DNA of 64,000 bases from Dysgonomonas sp. HGC4 (GTDB taxonomy: Bacteria > Bacteroidota > Bacteroidia > Bacteroidales > Dysgonomonadaceae), in assembly GCF_001261715.1 (NCBI RefSeq), contig NZ_CVRU01000150.1:17187-81186 (forward strand), given 5' to 3'. The notes under the pieces were generated by a model, which saw only the letters and a program-made list of their open reading frames with translations, did not search any database and was not told the DNA's origin. The position numbers were made by a program, and so were the translations under genes. This document shows positions 46,285 to 56,280 of the stretch, piece by piece (within the stretch, counting starts at the first letter, position 1; every line of letters starts with the position of its first letter).

Positions 46285-49058
46285 TTCAAGCTTTCAATAG
46301 TCAAAGGAGTTAAGGTTACAGGACCTAGTAAACCCGAAGGGATTGTTTCCCATTCTGAATAATCTCCTTTTTGATAATCGATTTTTACAAAATTTATTTC
46401 CTTGAATATTCGCCAATCAACTTTTTGTCGGTCATATTCAGAAATACGATTTGCCGGTAGATTAGTTACTTCAATTTCAATTCGGTTATTACCTTCTTTC
46501 AGGTATTTACCAACCTTGGTTTTAAAAGGAACAGCCCAAAGGGTTGCCACATCTTGACCATTTATTCTTACCCGAGCACTCTCGCGGACATCGCCAAGAT
46601 CTAACTCCCATTCATCACTCTGTATCAATGGTAAGTTAAATTCAGTAGAATATAAGGCTGTTCCCATATTTGTTTTAAGATCAGGATGATCTAGTTCGGT
46701 CCATGATCCGAGTTTGTTTAATTTAAATTGATTGGTGATCGCAGGACTACTTTCTAAAAACGTCATTGTCCAATCTCTATTCTGCATTATAGATAGATTT
46801 TGAGGAGTGTAATAATTCCAATCGGCAACATTCGTTATCTTCTTATCGAATGTTTTCAGTATAATCGATTGCCCTGATTCGAGTTGCAGATATACTTGGG
46901 TTTTATTTCCTTCTCTACGAATCTTAGCCAATCCCGATTTTCCATCCATCGGATTAAAAAACATCGCACTTTCGGCATCCACACCCAAAGTTATCCAACC
47001 ACCTGTATCTTCGGCTTTAAGTGCCGAAATGAAATAATGATAACCATCGCCATTGCTTCGCCTGATATATTGTAGACCGTCTAAGGTTTTCATTTCTTCT
47101 TTCTGAATATGGCAAGCATCCAACGTTTTAGCATAATCCGATCCTGTTATTATTTGTCCTTTACCCAATGTTTGGGTATTCACTTCTGCAAATAATCCTG
47201 CCTTAGAAATCTGATTTATAAGCTTTACTAATTCTGCTCTTCGTTTGTCTAAATTCTTAAATCCGGGAACATCATTCGGATACTTTTCTATAAAAACAAT
47301 TTTTGCTCCGCCCCTCGCTAATTTCAATAAATGTGATAATGTTTCAATCGGCATTTTCTCGGCAGAGGGTACAATTATAGCTTTGTATGTTGTATTGCCC
47401 GATGTGACAAGCTTACCATCAACAACCTGTGTCGATAGTAAATAGTTATCTGAAATATAATCGACATCATATCCTGAGTTCACAATATTATTTACAGCCG
47501 AAATAAACTGAGGTGCACGTTGCTGCATCTTATGAATATCGAACATCAACAACCGTCCGTCTTGCTCGTGCCACATATCATACACAGGGAAATAAAGCAG
47601 AAAATCGTTATCTGGTTTACCCTCTTGCAGAAAAGACTGACATCGGGTGATATACTCAAAAAAGGCATCTGCATCTCTCCAAATACTATTGGTGGATGAC
47701 ATATCTACCGAAGCATAAAATTTCCAACCCGGCCATTTAGCTTCTTTGGGCGAATAGGTTGTTCCATGGAAAAAGATGTGATTCACTCCCGAAAGAAACA
47801 GTAGATCTAAATCGGGTTTACATTGAGAAAGTGAAGTTCTAAAATGCTCGGTCAACCAAGTAAATGTTTCGGAACTCGTATATATTTTTCCTGTAAGATG
47901 TGCACCCGAAGAGGCATATTTAAGCATCGATAGATCAGAATCATTTATCTTTTTTATCGAATCTTTCCGAAGTCCTTTTATCTGAAAATCGGATATACCA
48001 AACGATTCACATTCGGGAATATCTACAGTTGCATACAAATCGATCAGATTTCCGGGTGATCCGTGTGCCTGATTTCGGGTAGTACTGCCATGCTGATGTG
48101 CCCAATTTGTCCACTGATGGGTAAAATTTTCAAGAAGTAGATCAGCCAGAGTTTCTCTATAATCGGCAATTATACGTGCTGTTGCATCTGTTCTTTTTGG
48201 GGAGATAAATTCGGGCAAATAATTTTCTAATTTATACCCTCTTCTCTTCTCAAATTGTTCAAATAGATCGGGAGTCCAATCACCTCCGTATACTTCATAC
48301 GAATCGTTAAAGAAAGAATTAGGATAATTAGCATTATTATCCTGAAAGGCTTTTGAAAGCCGAGTCAAATAATTTGAAACAGCCGTTTTCGAAAAATGAT
48401 TCATCACCAATCCTTCACCTCCCGGAGCAGCCCGTTTTACCTGCTGCAATGTTTTTCCATTGAAAACAGCTATCAATCGCCAGTTACCTTTGGGTGCAGT
48501 CCATGAAAGTGTATTGTTTTTTACATTAGAAGTAAGATCTAATTTATCTCCTTTATCCGAAAAAGCCATCAAACGATAAAAGGTTGCAATTGCCTTTTGA
48601 TTTTCATCTTTTACTTCTATTTTTTCATTTAATTGTTGTCCGCCTTGCAAGCTATATTCCTCGAATATAACTTTTGTTGCAGCATCTTCTATATTTACAT
48701 GAGGTCCACCGAAAGGCCAGCCCGTGCCACCATTCATATCTATTTTCAAGCCAAATTGATTGCCTTGTGCTTCCGTATATTTAAGCATCTCCATCCAACG
48801 AGGCGACAGGTATTGAATCTCATTTGCCTCATTGTTCTGCACACCATATATAGGGGTGATTTCGAGCCCCCCTATGCCTTTACGGGCATATTCGCTCATA
48901 TTATAAGCAAGATTATCTTTATCGACGGCACTCCCCATCCACCACCAACGTGCTGCGGGTTTCATCTCAGATTTTATTTGCGGCCAGCTTGTTTGTTGTG
49001 CGAATAAACACAACGAAACTATGCTGAATAAGCAGAGTATAGTGTTTTTCTTTTTCAT
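46281..49058 (-). CDS. Alpha-L-rhamnosidase, GH106
   Basis: Start set at MKKKNTILCLFSIVSLCLFAQ, a clear signal peptide; the ATG at 49094 would add 12 residues and swallow the leader palindrome. GH106 signature RWWWMGSAVDKDNLAYNMSEYARKG-type opening followed by GGLEITPIYGV, then LKIDMNGGTGWPFGGPHV, NSFFNDSYEVYGGDWTPDLFE and the C-terminal beta-sandwich ending LDLGDVRESARVRINGQDV. About 925 residues. It should remove alpha-1,4- or other linked L-rhamnose from rhamnogalacturonan ends, feeding the rha operon. Catalytic Glu residues were not placed one by one. Confidence 0.92.
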   Translation of the reverse strand: MKKKNTILCLFSIVSLCLFAQQTSWPQIKSEMKPAARWWWMGSAVDKDNLAYNMSEYARKGIGGLEITPIYGVQNNEANEIQYLSPRWMEMLKYTEAQGNQFGLKIDMNGGTGWPFGGPHVNIEDAATKVIFEEYSLQGGQQLNEKIEVKDENQKAIATFYRLMAFSDKGDKLDLTSNVKNNTLSWTAPKGNWRLIAVFNGKTLQQVKRAAPGGEGLVMNHFSKTAVSNYLTRLSKAFQDNNANYPNSFFNDSYEVYGGDWTPDLFEQFEKRRGYKLENYLPEFISPKRTDATARIIADYRETLADLLLENFTHQWTNWAHQHGSTTRNQAHGSPGNLIDLYATVDIPECESFGISDFQIKGLRKDSIKKINDSDLSMLKYASSGAHLTGKIYTSSETFTWLTEHFRTSLSQCKPDLDLLFLSGVNHIFFHGTTYSPKEAKWPGWKFYASVDMSSTNSIWRDADAFFEYITRCQSFLQEGKPDNDFLLYFPVYDMWHEQDGRLLMFDIHKMQQRAPQFISAVNNIVNSGYDVDYISDNYLLSTQVVDGKLVTSGNTTYKAIIVPSAEKMPIETLSHLLKLARGGAKIVFIEKYPNDVPGFKNLDKRRAELVKLINQISKAGLFAEVNTQTLGKGQIITGSDYAKTLDACHIQKEEMKTLDGLQYIRRSNGDGYHYFISALKAEDTGGWITLGVDAESAMFFNPMDGKSGLAKIRREGNKTQVYLQLESGQSIILKTFDKKITNVADWNYYTPQNLSIMQNRDWTMTFLESSPAITNQFKLNKLGSWTELDHPDLKTNMGTALYSTEFNLPLIQSDEWELDLGDVRESARVRINGQDVATLWAVPFKTKVGKYLKEGNNRIEIEVTNLPANRISEYDRQKVDWRIFKEINFVKIDYQKGDYSEWETIPSGLLGPVTLTPLTIESLK

Positions 49059-49069
49059 TCGCCCTAATA

Positions 49070-49081
49070 AGGTTTCAAACC
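49070..49081 (-). promoter_or_regulatory. Leader palindrome of the GH106 gene
   Basis: Sense strand GGTTTGAAACCTTATTAG, 11 nt before the ATG. The flank CTAATAAGGT is shared with the HTCS copy at 1654-1666, with paired C-to-T and G-to-A changes that keep the stem, as expected if pairing matters. Confidence 0.5.
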
Positions 49082-49178
49082 GATTAAGTAACAATTAGTA
49101 TTTAAGATAATATCATATAGCCATAACTATCAGTTATACTTATATTTGCCGAAATAGCAAATATATCTGTCCCCCCTT

Positions 49179-50333
49179 TTACTTGCCCAATTGTAAACAT
49201 CCCATAATAAATGGTCCTGTTGCTTTGGCATCATTATCCCGAATACGTTCGTTAACATAGTATTCGAAACTTCCGTCACGATAGGGATTACCTCCAAGAC
49301 CTGATACTGCACAACATTTCGTTAAAGTCAATGTTCCGTCTGCATTTTTCACAATCAGATTTTTCATCAATCCATTGTAAGCCCTTTCGGCAACAGCTTT
49401 ATACTTTTTGTCGATATACCCTTCGTTAACAGCCTTAGCGTAAGAATACATAAACATAGACGATACGGATGCTTCAAGATAATTGCCTTGCTTATTGCCT
49501 TTGTCCAAAACTTGATACCAAAGTCCTGTTTTATCCTGATATTTGGGTAAAGTTTCAGCCAATCCGTTTATTATTCTGATAAGTTCGCCTCTCTGAGGGT
49601 TTTCTTGGGGGATAAAATCCAAAACATCCACCAAAGCCATAAACCACCATCCGATACTACGTCCCCAAAAGTTAGGTGATTGACCTGTTACCTTATTTGC
49701 CCAAAGCTGTTTTTTGCTCTCGTCCCAGGCATGATAATAAAGCCCCGTTGCAGGGTCATAAGTATGTTTAGCACATATCAAAAATTGATTAATAACATCT
49801 TCAGTCCATTCGGGTTTATTAAATGTGATAGCATACTGAGCCAAAAACGGAGAACCCATATACAAACCATCCAACCAAATTTGATGCTGATAGATAAGTT
49901 TGTGCCAAAATCCTCCTTCGAGAGTACGGGGATGAACACTCATTTGTTTTACCAACCTGTCCATAGCCAACTTGTATTTTTCATCTCCTGTTTGCTTGTA
50001 AACATCAAACAGAATTTTTCCCGAATTAATATAGTCGATATTATAAGTTTCTACTTTATAAAGATATATTTCTCCTAAATCGTTGATAATGGTATCAGCC
50101 CATTGCACCACATAATCTAGATATTTTTTATCGGCTGTTTGCTTCCAGACATCAAGCATCGCCTGACATCCTAACCCTTGGGAATACCCGAAATAAAGTC
50201 CTTTACCATGATCTAATTGCCATGCTTGAGGAAAACGTTTCATTTCGGAATCGGCAAAAAGGATTCCTGTTTTTTGCGAATAAGCTGATTGTATTGTAAA
50301 TAAAGCGATCAGTATTAGGAATAAGTTTCTCAT
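49179..50333 (-). CDS. Unsaturated rhamnogalacturonyl hydrolase, GH105 (second)
   Basis: Signal peptide ends IQSAYSQ. (alpha/alpha)6 barrel with YNIDYINSGKILFDVYKQTG, HQIWLDGLYMGSPFLAQYA (catalytic Asp in WLDG), FWGRSIGWWFMALVDVLDF and GLWYQVLDKGNKQGNYLEAS. This version is nearer to classical YteR than the copy at 38395. 384 residues. It precedes GH106 and GH28 in one run, and is separated from the upstream gene by a terminator, so it opens its own unit. Cleaves the unsaturated galacturonate from lyase products. Confidence 0.93.
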   Translation of the reverse strand: MRNLFLILIALFTIQSAYSQKTGILFADSEMKRFPQAWQLDHGKGLYFGYSQGLGCQAMLDVWKQTADKKYLDYVVQWADTIINDLGEIYLYKVETYNIDYINSGKILFDVYKQTGDEKYKLAMDRLVKQMSVHPRTLEGGFWHKLIYQHQIWLDGLYMGSPFLAQYAITFNKPEWTEDVINQFLICAKHTYDPATGLYYHAWDESKKQLWANKVTGQSPNFWGRSIGWWFMALVDVLDFIPQENPQRGELIRIINGLAETLPKYQDKTGLWYQVLDKGNKQGNYLEASVSSMFMYSYAKAVNEGYIDKKYKAVAERAYNGLMKNLIVKNADGTLTLTKCCAVSGLGGNPYRDGSFEYYVNERIRDNDAKATGPFIMGCLQLGK

Positions 50334-50360
50334 AAATATTTTATATAGGTTACAGTTTAT

Positions 50361-50400
50361 AAAACTACAAAATGCTTATCCTTTCAAAATAAGCATTTTG
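50361..50400 (-). terminator. Terminator after the DUF4450 gene
   Basis: Perfect 12-bp stem CAAAATGCTTAT/ATAAGCATTTTG (50368-50379 with 50389-50400), 9-nt loop, with TAGTTTTA following on the minus strand. It divides PUL 2 into susC-susD-lyase-glycosidase genes and the GH105-GH106-GH28 unit. Confidence 0.7.
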
Positions 50401-50433
50401 ATCTTTATTGTATGACTTTTGACTGTCGTCAAC

Positions 50434-53400
50434 TCATCTTACCACCGTTACAGCCATTAATCCGATTACAACTTCGTTGGCTACCGCCTTTACTTCGATG
50501 TTCTTTAATTCCTTTTGAGGATTTAAAGGCAGATCGAGAATTATTCCTGCACCACCGTCAATAGTGCGACCATAGACCTCAGTAGGACTTATTTTGAAAT
50601 TGGTTTCCAGATCACGGCTTACCACTGCTGTTTTAAAAACAACACGATAAGGGCGAGGCTGTTTCGATCTGAATGCTTGCCCATCTATAAAGAAATCCTG
50701 TTCGATAGGTGCCCATGTTTCAGGGTTTATCAATTCTAAAACCTCTTTTGCTCCATCCTGATAATTAATTGTAACAGTTCCGTTTACGACATGACATTGC
50801 ATGTGGTTGGTACTTCCCGCCATCATCAGATAAGCATGAGATGCTTTACCCGTCAAAGGTGCTGATAACTGATTGGGGTAATTATCCCATAAAGTGGTAA
50901 AAGCAATATTATTAGCTTTTGGTTCACCTTGAGTCCGAAATGGAACACCGAATGGTGTCATAAATAGATTTCCGTTGGTTACTTTCCGCAGACCTGAATC
51001 ATCTATATTAGCAGTCATTGTTGGGTGACACCACTCTCCTATTCCTTGTTTCGGCACTTGCAATGTTGTATAGGGTGAACGGGGTGTCAGATATTCATTC
51101 TTAAAAATCTGAGTAACCGAAGCATTCAGTACATTATCGATGTTTATAGTCTCGTAATTAGGCGATTGATTCCTTAAATTCCAATTAATTAGATTCGTTC
51201 TATAAATAATTTTTCCATTTTCAAGTAATTGCAATACGTTTGTTCCCAATCTTGCATTCTTTTCTGGAATCGTAATTAAGTTGGATATTTCTCCCTGTTT
51301 TATAATTAACGGCTGAACTGAATTATTTATAAGCAATTGTACATTCAAATCGTGATTCAGATTATTTTTCACTGTAAATTGTAAATTGGTAGCTTCGGCA
51401 TCATAATCAATAGAAACAGGTTCTTTTATTTCTATATCGATAGGTTGCCACCATGTCATTTGTCCTTGTTTTAATTGAGCAAATAATGTACGATGTCCTA
51501 ACTCCCCATTCAATCGGCCAGTAACACTATTAGCTTTTGATTTTATACTCAATAATACATTTTGAGGATCATATATTTTCTGGATTTTTGCTTTAGTTGA
51601 TAGATTCCAATTCTCACCATTTACACCGTTTGAGATATACGAGGGCTGATCTAATTTACTTCCACCCCACTCTATTTCTACTGTATAACTAGTTGATGGT
51701 TCGCTTTCAATCTTAATGAGAGGCTGTCCAACACTTTCTTCTAAAGACCACTTTTGAGGTTTACCATTTACTTTTACAGACAGTATATTCTCTCTTTGAG
51801 CCTTTAGTCGTAGATCGAGATTCAATGATTTTTCGAACTTACTATTGATAATATATGTATCAAAATTGCCTTTTCTTTTAAAATCAAAATTGATATCAGG
51901 AGTCGAAACAGAGGCATAATCCCAAGCAGAAGGAAAACCCGGACGGATTTCCAAACGATCGTTCATTGCATCGGGTAAAATCCCGAAAAGCCCTTGAATA
52001 AGTGCCCTCGAATATACTCCTATGGGATCGCCAAAATCACGGTAACACTCGCCTCGTGCAGCATCATAAAAGCTTACCTGCCCGATATTTCCGGGACTAC
52101 CGCCCAGATACATACCATCCAAAACTGAACTTTTGAATAGTTTAAAAGCCTCATCATTCCTACCAGATTGCCAGTATGCCAAACTAGTATGAGCCACCTC
52201 CGCAAAAGCCACATTATTAATAGACCACGAATAAGGTAACCAATTAGTTGTCGAAATTGTCTGATACCCCTCATCATCCAATCCCCTAGCTAAAACGGGA
52301 ATGTGTGGAATCTGAGTATCAATGTATCGTGTTGCCTGATAAGCTTGGAAAGGTGTATGAATATCCGAATCTATGGCATGATAAACCGTCCAAACGGCAG
52401 CATTGGGATGGATCATTTTATTGCCCATAAAGTCTTTGTATTCTGCCCACCATCCTTTATTATCAATCCATAATTGCGAATTAATAGCTTTCAGAATTTT
52501 GTTTGCCTCATCGGCATTAGGCTTAGGGTCTTCTCCTATTTTTGAAGCAATTTGAGCTGCCATTTTATTAGCCCTATAATTATAGGCTGATGAATGCGTC
52601 ACACTACCACTATTATATTGCAGTGCATCACTCGCCCAAATACTGGCATAAGCATCATAAAGACCATCGTCATTGGGATCGAAGTTTCGTTTCTCCCAAG
52701 CCAAATGACTTTTCAATACAGGCCACATTTTACGTACATAATCCATATCGCCTGTCCAGTTGAAATGCCAGAGCAATTCATCAATATAACAGAGATTCAT
52801 GTCATAATGATGCATCTGATTCGTGCTGTACTGATTACGGGTAATGTAACCGTTACTATACATTTGTGTACCCCAGATCTTTTCGGCTCGTGCCAAATTG
52901 AGTTTTTGATCTTGCGAAGGATGCGGAATAGTCGGTTCAACGTTTGTAATCTGCGAAGCTGCATATCCATCAAAATGCTTTCTGGCTCTATCGTGCCAAC
53001 CAATAACGTCGCCCACATAAGCCGCACGCCATCCGTTGAGAGGTATACGCCATCCTACAGCACCGTGTTGCCAACAATCGGGATCCCAAATACCATCGGC
53101 AGCAATACTTAAAATGCCTCCCAATGTATTGAAATAGGGATCAGGTGTATTTATTTTTACTGTTTCTGATATTGATTTTCGTTTAGTTTCGGCATCTTCA
53201 AAACATTTCTTTAATTCTGCATAAAGAAGCTTCTTATCTTTATCATTCTGAATAGCAATATAATAAGTATTAGATGAATGTAGAGCTGTTTTAGAAATCA
53301 CAATCGGCTTATTTTCAACAACAAGCGATTTCCAGACATTCAAAGGTGTTGTCATAACATACGGAGAAACTAGTTTCAATTCCGAATTTTCGGGATATAC

Positions 53401-54045
53401 ACCTGCTATTTTTTGTGATCCCCCCTTTGTTTCCTGACCATATTCCAAAATAAACGAATTGCCATTTATCGCAAATTCGTTATTTATGCAAGCATCGGGA
53501 TGCAAGCCAAAAGCATTGGGATCATCCACTCCTAAATCTCCGTTTCTGAAAAAGCGTTTATTGCTTGCCCCTCCAAAAGTAGTTATCAGTTCTACGCCAG
53601 CAGGAATATTTTCAGATTCTATTTTCATTATCAGCCCCTCGGCATCTGCCATTGCCAATACTGAAATGGTTAGTTTTCCCGATTGAATAAAGAGATCTTT
53701 TATCTCATAAATCCGACTACCTGCACGATAAATAGACTTAATATATTCCGCATTATTCAACCAAAGACTTTTACCGTCCTTGATTAATCCCAATTGCATA
53801 TTTCCTCCCATGTTTGGCATGAAAAAACCAAATTCGGGTAAATCGCCTGTTTCTATGCGGAAAGCAGTATTTGTTCCGTATAATGCCCGATTGAATTTCT
53901 TATCTCCATTTACAATGATAAGGTCTTGCCCTTCGGGAGTATATCGTAGTTTTCTTTCTTTTCCATGCCAATATCCCTGAGGTTGTCCCAAGATATTTAC
54001 ATAAGAAAAAAGAAGTAAAGAAAGTATCAGGACAAAGTGTCTCAT
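50434..54045 (-). CDS. DUF4450-type large secreted glycosidase-like protein
   Basis: A 1203-residue secreted protein (signal peptide at 1-20, ends VNILGQ). N-terminal beta-sandwich (about 25-300, GYWHGKERKLRYTPEGQD, RIETGDLPEFGFFMPNMGGN), then a helical barrel (about 300-760, LGGILSIAADGIWDPDCWQHGAVGWRIPLNGW, WPVLKSHLAWEKRNFDPNDDGLYD in pieces) with many Trp, Asp and Glu in the cavity pattern of six-hairpin glycosidases, and C-terminal sandwiches. The architecture matches proteins that carry the DUF4450 domain in pectin loci of Bacteroidetes. Its reaction is not known to me; rhamnogalacturonan side-chain hydrolysis is inferred from location only. Confidence 0.7.
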   Translation of the reverse strand: MRHFVLILSLLLFSYVNILGQPQGYWHGKERKLRYTPEGQDLIIVNGDKKFNRALYGTNTAFRIETGDLPEFGFFMPNMGGNMQLGLIKDGKSLWLNNAEYIKSIYRAGSRIYEIKDLFIQSGKLTISVLAMADAEGLIMKIESENIPAGVELITTFGGASNKRFFRNGDLGVDDPNAFGLHPDACINNEFAINGNSFILEYGQETKGGSQKIAGVYPENSELKLVSPYVMTTPLNVWKSLVVENKPIVISKTALHSSNTYYIAIQNDKDKKLLYAELKKCFEDAETKRKSISETVKINTPDPYFNTLGGILSIAADGIWDPDCWQHGAVGWRIPLNGWRAAYVGDVIGWHDRARKHFDGYAASQITNVEPTIPHPSQDQKLNLARAEKIWGTQMYSNGYITRNQYSTNQMHHYDMNLCYIDELLWHFNWTGDMDYVRKMWPVLKSHLAWEKRNFDPNDDGLYDAYASIWASDALQYNSGSVTHSSAYNYRANKMAAQIASKIGEDPKPNADEANKILKAINSQLWIDNKGWWAEYKDFMGNKMIHPNAAVWTVYHAIDSDIHTPFQAYQATRYIDTQIPHIPVLARGLDDEGYQTISTTNWLPYSWSINNVAFAEVAHTSLAYWQSGRNDEAFKLFKSSVLDGMYLGGSPGNIGQVSFYDAARGECYRDFGDPIGVYSRALIQGLFGILPDAMNDRLEIRPGFPSAWDYASVSTPDINFDFKRKGNFDTYIINSKFEKSLNLDLRLKAQRENILSVKVNGKPQKWSLEESVGQPLIKIESEPSTSYTVEIEWGGSKLDQPSYISNGVNGENWNLSTKAKIQKIYDPQNVLLSIKSKANSVTGRLNGELGHRTLFAQLKQGQMTWWQPIDIEIKEPVSIDYDAEATNLQFTVKNNLNHDLNVQLLINNSVQPLIIKQGEISNLITIPEKNARLGTNVLQLLENGKIIYRTNLINWNLRNQSPNYETINIDNVLNASVTQIFKNEYLTPRSPYTTLQVPKQGIGEWCHPTMTANIDDSGLRKVTNGNLFMTPFGVPFRTQGEPKANNIAFTTLWDNYPNQLSAPLTGKASHAYLMMAGSTNHMQCHVVNGTVTINYQDGAKEVLELINPETWAPIEQDFFIDGQAFRSKQPRPYRVVFKTAVVSRDLETNFKISPTEVYGRTIDGGAGIILDLPLNPQKELKNIEVKAVANEVVIGLMAVTVVR

Positions 54046-54069
54046 ATTATATGGTTTAAGGTTTAAGCA

Positions 54070-54120
54070 GGGGCGAACCTATGTGTTCGCTCTATATAGG
54101 GCAGACACATAGGTCTGCCC
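54070..54120. repeat. Intergenic tandem-hairpin repeat, GGGCGAAC family (copy C)
   Basis: Two adjacent hairpins: GCGAAC/GTTCGC (54073-54090) and GGGCAGA/TCTGCCC (54099-54120). Their loops hold CCTATGTG and CACATAGG, which are complementary, so the whole unit can also fold as one long dyad. Located between the two large glycosidase genes, 25 nt before the DUF4450 start. Confidence 0.7.
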
Positions 54121-54143
54121 TTACAACGAAAACACCCTACGTT

Positions 54144-56270
54144 TTACGGCATAGGTTTTAAACCCTCCCAAACCACATTCCAAGTTCCATCTTTTGGAAA
54201 TCCGGGAGTTTCTTCTTTATTTCCATCCCATCCGGCACACATCATGGCTACGGCCGTTAACAATCCGCCATTTCCGGGAAGATACACTCTTAGGCGTGAA
54301 TCCTGATAATTATGACCATTTATCAAGTATGTATTTGTTCTTTTATCCATTAATAAAGCTTCGACAGCTTTCTCAGGCTCACCTAAACGGGCGGCACACA
54401 TAGCTGTCATCGGATAATCCCACCCCCAGGTTTTACCCCAGTTCCAGTTTTCCAGAATCCAATCTAATGTATTTTTCATGTAATCGGGACGTATGAGTTT
54501 GTTTTGAGGCAAGACGCCCATAGCTCCCAACACAGCTGGATGATCGGATGTAAAACGAATATCTTTGTATGTATCTACCGCATCCTCAGCAGCAAGATAT
54601 AAACCATCTAAAGCCGCAAGCGGCGATAATTTATCGATCAACTCATCCCATTGCGGTTTTCTCTTCTCGCCCGATCTTTCTCTCCATTGTTGAGCAACAG
54701 ACATGGCATAGTGCCAATAAGATAATTCGAAAGGAGGATTAATGGTTTCCGATGCCCTTAAAGATTCTTGGGCAGGGATCAAACCTTTTAATACATAACG
54801 TCCTTCTAATTCTTCGTAAGTGGCAAACGACGCCATAAATTCGGCAGTCTCCTGTACTAAGGAGTTGTATTTTTTCAAAACTTCGGGCGAAGGATTGTTT
54901 CTGTAAATCAGTTCAGCCATATAAATAAAGTGAGGCTGTTGCCATGCCAAGAAAGAACCAACTTTCGAGGGTGCTTCTATTCCCGAGGGGTCTGTCATTT
55001 TCATCCAACGTATACCTTTGAATCCTTGTCTTTCAGCTATAGATTTAGCTACAGGATAAGCCGTTGCGTACCAGTCCATACTGCGTTCCAATAAATCGGT
55101 TCTGTTCCACAACGCAAACTGAACAGCATGCCACCAATGCATTTCCAAGTGAAATTTGCCAAACCAACTATTATAAGTAAGTCCTGTTTCCTGTGGCGGG
55201 TACATTCCTGCTGATTGAATAGCCATTAGATACTGAGACAGAACAACTCGTCTCTCCAATTCTTTGGCTCTGATATCCGTACATTTTGAGAAATCGACAG
55301 CACCGCCTTTTTCCCAAAACGATTGCCAATATTTAGCTGAAGCATCGAAAGCTTCCTTTGCGGTATTTTTTGTTTCTGCCGGATTCTTGTCTGTAAATTC
55401 ACAGGTGAAAGAAAAGTCTTTGCTTTCGGGGCTCAACACAAAATAATGTGCTTCTTTCCGGCTTACAGATGCTTTTCCCTCCCATTTAACGTTTACATAA
55501 TAAGTGGTACTGTCCAGCGTACGCTTAAAGACTAAAGATTGATCATCCTGAGCCAATATGTCTGTTTTATGCTTTTCGGGAACCGACCAATCCGAAGCAT
55601 CATCCGTATGTTTTCCTGTCGGATAGGCAAACTTGAAATTGACTTTCATATTGCCTTTTTTCATCAATTCCGAACTTAAAGCTACAGCAATCTGGTCTTT
55701 ATCGGGATTACACACCGTTTGAACCGATGCAGTGTCTGAATCCAATTCGAACCGGCTTATAACTGCTCCCCTCCAAAGGTCGAGCGTTTGATTTATACCT
55801 TTTATTTCATTCGCTTTTACAATCGTTCCATCCGCATGGGTAAGCTCTAATCCTACATTTCCTAAATGCAGGCGATGAGAGTTTACACGATACCAATCGG
55901 CAGCCTCTTTCGGTCTGCCCGGTTCATTGAACTGAACGGCATAAGGTTCTTCCCATCCTCTGAAATTATAGTTTTTCAGTGTTTCTTCGTGCATGAATTT
56001 TTCAGGATTAGCAAAACTGTGCCATCCCCATTGAGATTGTGTACCCAACGGAACTCCGGCTGAATAAAGTTCAGGATAAGTTTGTAATCCTGTTGCATCT
56101 ACCGTAAAAGCAAAATTGCCATTACCAACTGATAAAGAAGATAATTCTTCAAACTCGGTTACTTTCGGGGTGTTTCTCTCTACAAGTGCATATCTGTCTA
56201 TCTTTTCCTGCTTTCCGGCACTACAAGCAACCAAGAAAGCAGTTAAGGCAATAAAACTCCATTTTTTCAT
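54144..56270 (-). CDS. Six-hairpin glycosidase-like lipoprotein
   Basis: Start set at MKKWSFIALTAFLVAC, a lipoprotein signal with Cys16; longer versions from 56288 or 56372 would run over the end of the upstream gene. The 708-residue protein has an N-terminal sandwich (LSSLSVGNGNFAFTVDATGLQTY, then GWHSFANPEKF) and a large alpha-helical barrel (from about 320: LSQYLMAIQSAGMYPPQETGL, WFGKFHLEMHWWHAVQFALW, NWNWGKTWGWDYPMTAMCAA). The NGNFAFTVD and KFHLEMHWWHA segments recall GH65/GH95-like glycosidases with their catalytic Glu region. Substrate unknown; gene order ties it to rhamnogalacturonan breakdown. A surface or outer-membrane-facing place is likely. Confidence 0.72.
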   Translation of the reverse strand: MKKWSFIALTAFLVACSAGKQEKIDRYALVERNTPKVTEFEELSSLSVGNGNFAFTVDATGLQTYPELYSAGVPLGTQSQWGWHSFANPEKFMHEETLKNYNFRGWEEPYAVQFNEPGRPKEAADWYRVNSHRLHLGNVGLELTHADGTIVKANEIKGINQTLDLWRGAVISRFELDSDTASVQTVCNPDKDQIAVALSSELMKKGNMKVNFKFAYPTGKHTDDASDWSVPEKHKTDILAQDDQSLVFKRTLDSTTYYVNVKWEGKASVSRKEAHYFVLSPESKDFSFTCEFTDKNPAETKNTAKEAFDASAKYWQSFWEKGGAVDFSKCTDIRAKELERRVVLSQYLMAIQSAGMYPPQETGLTYNSWFGKFHLEMHWWHAVQFALWNRTDLLERSMDWYATAYPVAKSIAERQGFKGIRWMKMTDPSGIEAPSKVGSFLAWQQPHFIYMAELIYRNNPSPEVLKKYNSLVQETAEFMASFATYEELEGRYVLKGLIPAQESLRASETINPPFELSYWHYAMSVAQQWRERSGEKRKPQWDELIDKLSPLAALDGLYLAAEDAVDTYKDIRFTSDHPAVLGAMGVLPQNKLIRPDYMKNTLDWILENWNWGKTWGWDYPMTAMCAARLGEPEKAVEALLMDKRTNTYLINGHNYQDSRLRVYLPGNGGLLTAVAMMCAGWDGNKEETPGFPKDGTWNVVWEGLKPMP

Positions 56271-56280
56271 AGTAAAACGA

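Noticed and set aside
52594..53112. 172-codon open frame on the plus strand
   Set aside because: It lies wholly opposite the DUF4450 gene, has no signal or motif, and is rich in His, Ile and Thr as antisense frames of such genes are.
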